NCBI GenBank assembly: GCA_019648995.1
Contig: BLXT01002217.1
Span: 672,762 to 700,233, forward strand
Length of the DNA: 27,472 nucleotides
Reading direction: 5' to 3'
Source: Plakobranchus ocellatus
Taxonomy: Eukaryota; Mollusca; Gastropoda; Plakobranchidae
The notes below the pieces were generated by a model that was given only the letters and a program-made list of their open reading frames with translations, did not search any database and was not told the origin of the DNA. Position 1 is the stretch's first letter. Each line of letters begins with the position of its first letter. Below, piece by piece: positions 10,401 through 21,800 of this stretch. The translations under genes were made by a program, and so were the position numbers.

Positions 10401-13400
10401 ATCCTTATCCGGGGTGCAATAATATTCAAATTTTATATTAAAATAGTACTAAAGTATCACAAATGCAAACATGTATAATGGCAAATATAAGCCTACATCA
10501 AAATTTTTTTAACTATTGAGAAGATAAGTTAGTACTACTGCATAATGTATTTTCTACTGTTCTTGATTTTTTTTTTATTCTTTTTATAAAATATTTTTAA
10601 AAAGTAATACGTATTTTTTCTCTTTATTGTGTCAAGCCACAGAAAGCATGGAGTAAGCTATCTCTATGGGTCAGCTCTACTATGGGTACATAAATTACTC
10701 TTTTACACAGTGTAAACGTACGCTGCACATAACATGTAATTAGAATGTTAAAATAATACAACTCTTAAATAATGTTTCCTTTTACAGCGATATAGAACAA
10801 GTTATCTTAGAACCAAATCAATATGACTTGCTACAAGAAAGAACGTATTATTATTGCTGCTAAAAAAAGGAAAATGAATAACTCCTTTATAGTATAGTGA
10901 CATTGCATAATTCCTTTGGGTGAACAAAACTAAAGCAACACACTTTTTATTGTCAGCAATTTATTTACTCGCGAAAAGGAAAATCTTTTGTTTGAATTAT
11001 ATATTTGGAAACAAAAATACTCTAATAAAAGGTAAAGAGTGAGAAATATTGGTACCAGTGTGACTTGTTACAAGAAAGCACTGAGTTTTCCTGCTAAAAA
11101 GTAGGAAAATGAAGAACTCTCTTATAGATTAATAACAGTGCGCAACTCCCAAAGGTTTATGATACAAAACAGCACAATTCAAACTATCAATGATTGATTC
11201 AATTGTAAAAAAAAGCAAAATTCATTAAAATAGATCAAAAAATGAAAAGGTAACATTGTTATATTTCGAGAAAACAAGCAATTTTATCACCAGTTGGATT
11301 TGTTACAAGAAAGCACAGAGAAAAATCGGAAGAAAGTTTGGTAATGAATAACTCCAAAACACATTTTTCCATTTATTTACAAAAATACACAGTAGAGAGG
11401 GCTCTTTTTATAGGTAAATACTGTATTATTAATACTGTATAAGGTTCTCAATAGAATTACCAGTTGATAAGCCTTCAGTGTTTACATGTTTAGGACCACT
11501 TATCTCAAAACTAGAAAAACAGACTTGGTACAAGATAGCACTAAGGCAGCACAGTCTGGCCTATGTTTTTTAATTTATGATCGCTCAAGATTAGCCTCTT
11601 TCAGTATTTACTGGCCTTTTTTCCGTCCATGATAACCTCATCATTCTTCTGATAAACAACATCTCTGCTGCTTCTAGTTTTCTCTCTGTTTCCTTGTTTA
11701 TTGTCCAATACTCACAACATTGTACAGACCAAACATCTGTTTCCTCTACCGTTATTTTGTCTTTCATACTTATATATCTGTTTGCTAGTATTAGTTTCAT
11801 GTCCTAGAATGTATCTTTGGCCATGGCTATTCTTTACTTATTTCACTTGTGCATCTGCCATCTTATGTTATCAGATAACCTAGACATTTCAATTTTGTAA
11901 CTTGTTTAATTTTTCGACTTTGCTAGCGAGATTGCATTTAGGATAAGAAGTTTTCTTTGAGATGACCATATTTTCCGTGGTTTTTACATTCAAAGACAGA
12001 CCAAGCTTTTTGTTCGCTAAAAATACAGTATGTAAAGTTTTTGGAGTTGTTCATCTGATTCTGCTACTAAAACTGTATCGTCTGTATACCTGAGATTATT
12101 AAGATTTTCTCCGATTATTTTTAAGCCTGAAATATCACTAAGATTCCTTAAGATCATTTCATTTATTAAAAGGAGACATTATACATCTCTGCCTCACACC
12201 TCTTTTGGTGGATTTGAAATCACTTTTTCTCTTTCAATGCTTACTAATGCCTTATGATTAAGTATAGATTTCTAATTACTGTCAGATCTTCCTCATCAAT
12301 GTTTAATTTCTCTAGCATACGACACAGCTCTACATATTTGTTTTGCCAGAGGCCTTAGAATTATCAACTAGCAGAGATAGAGATCTTTTTGCATTTCTAT
12401 ACACCTTTCCAGAAGCATCGGTAAAAATAATATTGCGTTTTTAGTCCCTTTATCATTATAGATCCCTAAAAGTTAAATCTCGAAATCGCCATGTTGTAGA
12501 CGGTGCAATAACCAAGATCATAATTCTGTTTTCCCGCCTTCACTCTCTTAATGAAGTCTCAATATTTGAAGGGAAAGGTTTGGGAAACAAAGCCAGAGGC
12601 GGAAATTTTGGAAAAGTCGGAACGACCAGTTGGCGACTGTGAGATTCCATGAAGAGACGGACTGAGGAATATGACACACCAATTAATTTCGCATGCAAGA
12701 GTAGAGTCGAAAAATCATGGATGAAATAATACCCCTGAATCTTTGTTCTTTCAAAATATTATATTAAATATGATCAAAAAAGGTAGAATCTTTCAGAATC
12801 TTTACTTTTTTCAAGTTTCTTGAATATCCCTGCCAACACCACACCGATACCCATCACTGCAAATACAGTCTGCAAGCAACGTTTCCGACCCAGTCTGAAA
12901 TAGTAAACCGTAGCAAAAAGTTTGTTTATAAACTGTATTCTATACATAACACGAATTCAAAATAATATTAATGTTTAGCAAAAATTGTTATAATACATGC
13001 AATCATTTTAATCTGAGTATTACTTTGTTGCTTTTTTTTTCAATTTATTTCAATTTTATGAAAGATGAAACCTAGATATGTTCTTGACTTCCACTGTATT
13101 ACAATGAGTATTTTCTTCAGCCAATTGAAGTTTATAGGTCATTCTTTGACTGATCAAAATAATCTGCATCTACTCTTTTCTCTCTTGCGTGTAACCAAGA
13201 AACATGAAAAACTACATTATCGTCTTAAATCGCACAGCGAAAAATCAAAAAAACAAATTGATAGCGTTCTTTGGGCTATGATTTGCTTTACCATGCTATG
13301 AAGTTTCCTGAAATGTAGAATCGAATTGATCTGGTTTAAATGGGTAATATGGAATACCCAATCAATACAGTGATAGCGCCATTTGGAAGGCCTCAATCGG

Positions 13401-16400
13401 AAAGGGAATATGCAGTACAGCATTTTCAAAACCTGATGTGTATCCAGTCTGCGCTTACTATTAAATTTATCTTTAAATTCTAAAGTATGGTGGATCCTGC
13501 ATACACATAAACTGATATGGATATAAATTTTAAAATAAAAAACAGTTATTTAAAAGGTATGCACGTTCAGAGACATGAACACGAACAACACAAAATCAAA
13601 CAGAAGAAAACACAATACCACTTAGTGAGAACGCTAGAGCCGACCTGTTCAGGCAGAAAAAGAAGAATACGTTGTAGGGTAACTCCATTACAGCTATGAG
13701 GCCGAAGTTCAAATACGGATCTCCAGATAATGACGTTACCGTCAGGTAGATGGTGAAAAATGACAAAGCAGCAGTAAACCTGAAAAAACAGGGCAAGTCT
13801 ATAGCAAATAGTTTGTGACTGAGGGCAACATTGCGATGTAGTACGATGACTAGAACTAAAATGTAAATAAAAATGTTCATATGATAAAGATACAGTTAAA
13901 ATAAGTCAGAGAGACAGAGCGATAGATAAGAAAATGGAATAAAACGAAAGAGATAGATAGATAGATAGAGATGAACAAGTAGATAGCTGGAAAGACAGAC
14001 AGAGCGAGAAAGAGACAGACAAAATGTCGGTCAGACAGAAAGATGGATATATAGAAAGATTTACAGATATAAGAAACTTAATGCTAAGCTTCGAAGTAAT
14101 CAAAGATTGGAATGTTATTTTATCTTAAAGAAAAAACTGATAAGTCAATAAAAATCAATTAAGTGTATATTTGCTTGTGTATAATTGATCGTCTGTCTTT
14201 CTATGATCACAAGCTTTTTTAGAATGGCCTGTTGGAAGTAGGAAGTAAGTTCGACATCAGGAGAGATGACCATTGTAGATAACAATGCAAAGCCAATTAA
14301 GCTTTAGCACTGATATCCCTGAGTGAAAAAATAATTTGCAGTTTTTTAGATCATTTGAACCAGCTTAGATACATCATTGGGATTGGAGGTTTTGTAGACT
14401 ACTAAAATATGCGACTTCCAGACCACTTGCAATCAGTTCCATTCCATTTCTATTATTTGCAATCAGTTTGAATGCCACTACAGTTTACTCAAACTACTTT
14501 GAGCCACATTGTTATCGTAAAAATAATACATTAAAACATACGCAACAAAATTCTTTTCTGGCTTCATAACAAACGAAAGTCAAAGAGAGAGAGAGACTGC
14601 AGAAATCCTCTGCTGTAATCTATCAGCCTTGCTGGTACACATATCTAGTACCTCATTCCATATAGAGCTCTTACCAACAAAACCACAGGCAGGCAGAGTT
14701 GAAGAGCAATATCTTTACTTTGAGGATGTCAAGAAACGACAGACGTTCAGATCTTTTCCCTCCACAGAATTTGCCTGAGCGCTCGGAATCATCAACGCCG
14801 TCGCTCTTTCTAAGAACAAAATCTTCTTGAAATTGCTATGAGAAAGAGAAAACGGAAACCCATACAAAAGACAAATGCAATAAAATTTTTATATTTTATA
14901 AAAAGCAACAGCAAAGTTGTGGGGGGCGGCTGAAAATTTCAATATTAATTTTGGTACAATATTATTAAGTATCAGGCGTTTCAAGCTTCATCAGGCCGGA
15001 CGCCTGTGCTGAGATTTGATACAGAGATCAAAATCCTCAGCAGATTTAGACTGAGCTTGTTCAAATTCCTTTTTTTAATCTTATTTTAATATAAGAATTG
15101 CAAAAAGAAAAATCCAGGCATATCACAAATTGTGTAATTTTGAGATATGTCGACAGGCCAATAATTTGAATCGTGTTCCTATATTTAAACGAGAGAATGC
15201 ACAGAAATAAACATTCAAGTATCATATTCGTAGCATTTTAAAATGCTATAAGTTTCTTAAACGATCAATGTATTTCAAAATAAGTAAAAAAGTTACACAT
15301 ATTTTTTTTCTTCCATTGAATCCCTTTTAAAGATTATTATACCCTTTTCAGATGTTAATGTAAAAACGATATTACGTACAATAAAATCCAATATTTAAGT
15401 AAATTAATCAACTTATCCTTGTAAAATAAATTATATCATGAAAAGTCGATTTATGGAGTTCAATATACCCACATTTGCCATTAAATATATCCTAGATGGA
15501 CTTCATGTAAAAACACTTTTAAACCGAAATTTTAAGCACCGCGGAAATCACTATGCATTGAACATAGTTTGGTTCAGCCAATGTTATTTAAAAACAAAAG
15601 CGATTTGGGAATTGATGTTCATTTTGTTATGTATCACGGTTTAAAAGGTTTAAGTTTGAGGGTATTTTCTGGTATTCAACTAAAAAAGCTACATATCAAA
15701 TTACAACCCAGGCCAAACTGCTTCTCTTTAAGTATTTTAGGGATAAATGTCACCTCGAGTATTATTACTTCGCTTTTCTTGTTCATTCTAGCAATTCTTC
15801 TCATCACTTTCTGTGCTTGTTTCGTCTTTCCATTCTTTATGAGCCATCTCAGAGACTCATCCATGAACCTGCCGAATATTTGAAAGGAAAATATAGTAAC
15901 TGATAGTTGGACAGCATCACTATACAAGCGGCTGTGACATACAAGTTCTGTTAAACAAAGGAAAGATCTTGGATAAATCTAGATCTTGTAAAATTCGAAG
16001 AAAAGTTATTTAGTTTGAAGAAACAACAGACCAATAATTCTGAAGTTATGATTATCGTAGATCTAAACCACCACAGGCCAAACTATAATACGATCTATCT
16101 ATAGGTCTAGTTAGACCTGCCCTCACAGATCTTCAACAATACACTACAATCTCTACAATACTGACTCCTCGTTGATCTACCCCTTACCCCTTACACTCAC
16201 TCCAGTTTTCAAGAAAAGGAAATAATATTAAATTACAAGATGATTAGCCATGTGATAAGAAAAAATAAGATGCGACGGAATAGATTACTAGGGGAAAAAA
16301 CAAGCTGAACCACAACCTGTTCATTTAATACCACCACTATTTTAATCTTAAGAAATTTTTTAATCAAGGCCCGTCGCAACATGCTAAAAAAATTTAATAT

Positions 16401-18821
16401 TAATTTGTCAGGAGGCATCACATAGTATTGGCCTAGAATACAATTATGCTGCGAACAGTCTGGATCCAGACACAAGTAGGTTAGGGATTAANNNNNTTCG
16501 ATTGATATGTGCAAAAATATTATGGAGACGCCTAGCACTTTCATGCACTAAATGAACGGAATATATACCCAACGAGGCCAAGGAGTTGAAAAGATAGATC
16601 TAGCATTTGTTACAGACAGTGTTTTGCTTTATGTTGTTCACTTTTAACTTCATAATTTCTATTCGAAACGATAGAGGAAGGTGTTGTTTGATGTTGTGCA
16701 GTAAATTAATGGCTGGTTGTTGGTTTTGTTAATTTTCAATCACCGCATACCTGGGTGAAAACAAATACGATTGTTTACAATTGAAATAATATAAGATATT
16801 TACTAAGAACTTGAATTAACTGTGAAAAAGCTGTTCATCCGTCAATGAATGTGATTGACTTTATCTCTTTTTTCTAGAGAAGTTATACATAGATAAGATA
16901 CATTTTACGACAAAAAGATAAGTGCCCAAGACAAATCAATTACAGATAATGTGATAAAAATGGCTTTTAATAATAAAAAAAATAACGATTCTGTGGAAGA
17001 AATCGACACAGAGATCAATTGGGGGAAAGGAATAATTGCAGCAACCAAGATCAAACGATCCAACCGAGAGTCGCAAATCAAGAAGAATTCAAAGTGCATA
17101 ATAATCAGTCATGTGTCGTAATGAGGGCGACATAAACGAAACAATCACACCATATCAACGGTTTAACATGCGCTGCCTTGATCCCATTTTTAGGATCGCC
17201 TGAAAGGACCATGTAGCAGAACGAGATCCTGTTAAAATGGGAGACTCAAATTTTGCTAAGCTGGGTGAGATACGATTTGCACACAAAGAAGAAAATTTAC
17301 AATAGTTGACTTTTATATCAACTAGCGACTAGTGCGAGGCGGGCAGGACGCTTCAATCTCAAGTTCAAGGACATATGCAAACGTGAGACTGACCCGGATG
17401 TTTGGAAAATTCTGCTGAAGAACATGACTGCTGACGCCAATAATGGAATTAGACAAGTGGAGAGGGAGAGGCACGAGAGACAGCAAAAGAGGAACACGAA
17501 CAAGCAAGCTGCAAACAGCGAGCATTCCCTTCTTTTTGCCAGTCTCCTACTTTGTGCGCACCAAAAACAAGAAAGACTGTCATTCTTGAGTTGCATGGTC
17601 ATACCAGATATGAGGGAAATCTCACCTGGCGCATCAAGGGTTATTCTCTGGGACTGTGCGAATGTTTCATACAGAGAGACACTTGAAGTAGGATTTTTTA
17701 ACTGTCAAAACATGTAGATCAAAATGATAATAATACTAAACAATTTGATTGTGCTCTTCCATAAAGAGGTGATAATCAATGGCGATTATTTTGCTACTAT
17801 TGTTGATGAGGATGGCAGGATAACTACTGCAGCCTACAATTTCTTGACTCCAATAAACCTATATATTTTTCAGGCATTGCTTTCGCATGAAGATATTTTA
17901 TGGGCACTTAAAAGGAATTTCAAATAAATATAATGCAAACTTTAGTTCTATGCCCCAAATGAAGCAACCATAAAGGCAAACCATTAATTTCATAAATGAA
18001 TTGTATCTTCTGAACACACTGAATTAATGTTTCTGTTGTCTTGTTCTAAATTTATAGCTACAGAACATGTTAACCGCCCACACATTCCCGAGACTCTTTG
18101 ATTTATTTTGTTTGCTTTCCAAAAGCTGAGTGTGTTCAATTTGTTGTTATATTTACCTTCAACTGAAGATAAAACACTGATAGTAAGCTTACCACAGCTG
18201 CAGTATTCCCACAAGTGATGCAAGACTCAGAGCTGTTTGAAGAGACCGCCACGAGAAATGCTGAAAAAAGGAAATTGAAGGCTAATCTACAAGACTTGAG
18301 AAATAGATAGCATATCACGTTCTGTAGCACTGTTACATTTCACTATAATTAAGATTTGTTCTGCTGTGAGGTTTCTTATAACAGGAGGTTTAGTTTTTGT
18401 ATCATAGCTAGTCCACAATAAGGTGATCTCAGGCTTTTAGGACTTTTGCCAGGCCAGGCCGCGACAAAAAAGGTCTCTGCAGATCTTAGGATGAACTGCG
18501 CGACCGGCGCCCCATTAATATCAGGAAAAGAAGATTAGTAACAACAAGAAATAATGTGAACATAACTATGAATATTCAAGCGCGTGTAATTTTGAAATGT
18601 ACATATTTTTACATTTTTACTTTGGTTAAAAATGTGGGCTTACAGCAGAAATATTCTCAAGTACAAAGCTCATTGATAACAGCCTCATCATAATAAATGC
18701 TTCATTTTTATTCCAGTTCATTACAGTTAAACCACTTGTTGTATGATCAAAACATTTGTCCTAAAATAATATCATGCTACATCAATTACTTTGACATCAA
18801 GCCAGGTATATCATCATATCG

Positions 18822-18869
<48 letters not shown>

Positions 18870-21800
18870 TGTCATGCTGAGGAGTGTTGACGATCGTGAT
18901 TCGCCGCTTCATCCTATTTCCGTTGCCCTGATGGTGGCATTGTTTTCAGTCATATAGACTAAGATTGAAATTCTGTGTCGTCCCCGGGCTCTTTTGCCAT
19001 TGAATGTTCCTGTTGTTATCGAATTTTATAGTTTTCCACTCCTTATGTGTATCCGAAAAACATTTTGCCCCGTCTCTTCCTGATATTGCTCATTAGTGAT
19101 CTTCCTGTGTTTACTCCTTTTGTTATTTCTTTCTTACACTGAGCCAAAATGAGGTTGGGTATAACGTTTACCTTAAAGAAGAAGGCAAAAACTGCGAGCA
19201 GCATCATGCCGAACGCCCAGTTGCACCCGGTCAGCCAGAATTGAGCAGCGCGGTACTCCATTGGTAAAAGCTCTAGGATGAAAGTAGTCTTCAAAGCCAC
19301 GACACCCTGGTATGACCAAAATGCGGGTGATATGGGCACAAAACCACAGGTGCTCAAAATATAAATAAGCCCAAGAACAAAATGACGTGTCGCAAGCATG
19401 GAAAATATAATTAAAACAGCTTATCAGTAAGAAATGAAATTCTAGTGTAACAAAAAGGGTTCAAAAAGGAAACGAGCAAGATCTGTCGCCAGTAGATTTA
19501 CTTTAGATATCTTTTGAATCTGTGTTTAAACTCCATTGGCAAGGATCTGCAATAAGTTTAGATGATAACAAAAGAAAAATCATTATGACGGGCATTTTTT
19601 TGTTTACAGACTATGGTGTGTTTCTCTTTTAGCCCATACGTTTATAAATAACGATGCATGTGTATGTTATGTATATTTAATTTGGAAATAATTTTTATGA
19701 AACAAATATTTATGCAAATAGCAGTGTGAAATCCTCAAAAATAACATGCAAATATTTCTCTAGACATAATCATTAACCATAATTAAGATAAAACACACAT
19801 CTTGTGATATTACCTGTTGAAATCCTCCAATGAGGAATTTGAATATAACAAAAACAATGGCATTTGGAGCATAAGCAACGACAAGTCCACAGCTCAAAAG
19901 GCCAAAACTGGAGGCGACTAGTACAGTTTTTCTGCCGAAGCGGTCACTCAAGAAAGTGGTGAGTACAGCGCCAAGGCCTTGACCAACTATGACCATCGTC
20001 TGGGATAGCCTGGCTAACCAGTCCATGTCACAGACCAGATCAAACTGGATCAGTAGAAGGGAGGAAAGGGGTCAGCGGTGTCTTTAACATAATTTTCCTC
20101 ACCAATAACAATCATAACAGCCATAAAATTTGATCGTCAAACGTACATAAACTTTGCGTTTCATCCGAAGCAATCTTGCAAGTGATTTCGATTGACAACT
20201 CTATCTTTACTGAACAAGAGTAAATTTTAAAGACCTATTTTTTCTTTAAAAAACATGGAGCGGACAATGTATGAATTTCTCTTAACCTATTGGTCAGAAT
20301 TCACATTTTATAAACAAAACCTATTAAAATTCCCTTTATTATGAAAAGTTTTCTTATTGACTCACGTATTAACAGACATTAATGGACAGTTATATGAATC
20401 ATACAGATATAGAAATATAAACGTTTAGAGGTTCGACGAGACAAAATGAAATGTGAGGTGAATGTGCTGAGGTTATCAAGGCCTTGATGCCCGGAAATAC
20501 ATTTATAACATTGTATGGCGATCCCAGATAATAATATCTTACATTCATAATAAGTAATAAGTGCTTAGTTCTATCAAAATTCTCATAATATGTGTTTGAG
20601 CCGCAAAGTAATTCTTTTTATGATGACGCTACACTTTATCGTATCTGTAATATTTTTCCACCAATATTGCAGCAATGCTACAAAAGCATTAGGATGTTGC
20701 TAAAGAAATTGCGTTTAAATGGAAAATTTAGATTTTTGCAAATGTGTTTTTTTTTTATTTTTGTTTTAATTGTCGGTGGGAACGAAATGAATTGAACGTA
20801 GTCTAAGAACTAATACAGACCAAACTTTAAAGGATTAGCAGCACACAGTAACCAAATGTCCTTTTTTTTTTTTTTCGCTCTGTTGAAGTTTTTATTCATT
20901 TGACAACGAAATGACTTTCAAATTTCGTTTGGGCCGCATATTGTAGTTCTTTTACTTCTTTAGTTTCTTTGCCTGTAACAGACATTGGCGATCATGTTCC
21001 TCCAATGAATTTTACTCTCAGATAACTGTTTAAAGTTGTTGCTACCTTACCTATTGTCCATAACTTAAGACTTTCAATAAAAGTTATTCTCTGTCTACCT
21101 CCGCTGCGTGATCCTTCAATCTTTCCAATGGTTACTAAGTGTTCTAAATTCTTGAGTCGGCAAATATGTCCTAAAAATTGTACTTGCCTCTGCCTTATGG
21201 TTTTAATTAGTGATTGCTCAAGATTAGCCTCTTTGAGTACCAATTCATTGGACTTTTTGTTCTATCCATATGTTTATCATTCTTCTGATAAACCACTTCT
21301 CTATCAGCTTCTAGGTTTTCCTGTTTCTTTGTTTATTTTACACCAATCACTACCATAGTTTATTTTTTTTACGAAAGAACTGACCACACATATGTTTTCA
21401 TTACGCTTATTTTGGTTTTCATACTTACGTTTCTGTTTACCAGTATTAGTTTCATTTTTGGAATGTATCTTTGGCCATGGCTATTCTTTTACTTATTTCA
21501 CTTGTGCAATTTGAATATTGTAACTTATTCAATATGTTCGCCTTTGCTAACGAGATTGCACTTGGGACTAGAGAATTTCTTTAAGATGATCATACATTCC
21601 GTTTTCTTTACATTCAAAGACTAACCCATTCTTTCGCTCTCTAAAACCACGGTATCTAAAAGTTTTTGGACCTGTTCATCACATTCTGCTTATTTAAACT
21701 GTATCATCTGCATACCTGTGATTATAAGATTCTCTCTATTTATTTTAAAATCTGAAATATTATTAAGATTACTTAAGATTATTTCACTAAATAAGTTATA

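Noticed and set aside
11591-11800. Open frame that might be a small host gene
   Set aside because: The text (WTINKETERKLEAAEMLFIR) is the C-terminal part of an RTE-like LINE and is recorded under that element.
13906-14103. Ser/Leu-rich 65-residue frame on the minus strand
   Set aside because: It is produced by a degenerate GATA/GACA repeat inside intron 7.
15676-15927. 83-residue frame as a separate gene
   Set aside because: Only its middle (15754-15868) is real, as exon 6 of the transporter. The ends are intron.
17318-17602. Cys/Leu-rich minus-strand frame that looks membrane-like
   Set aside because: It is the antisense shadow of the LINE C-terminal fragment on the plus strand.
18697-18957. 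86-residue frame with a poly-Ser run
   Set aside because: The Ser run is the (ATC)n microsatellite read in one frame. The flanks are antisense to LINE sequence.
20992-21243. 83-residue frame as an independent protein
   Set aside because: It is the C-terminus of the RTE-like LINE (GHICR, then GKIEGSRSGGRQR).
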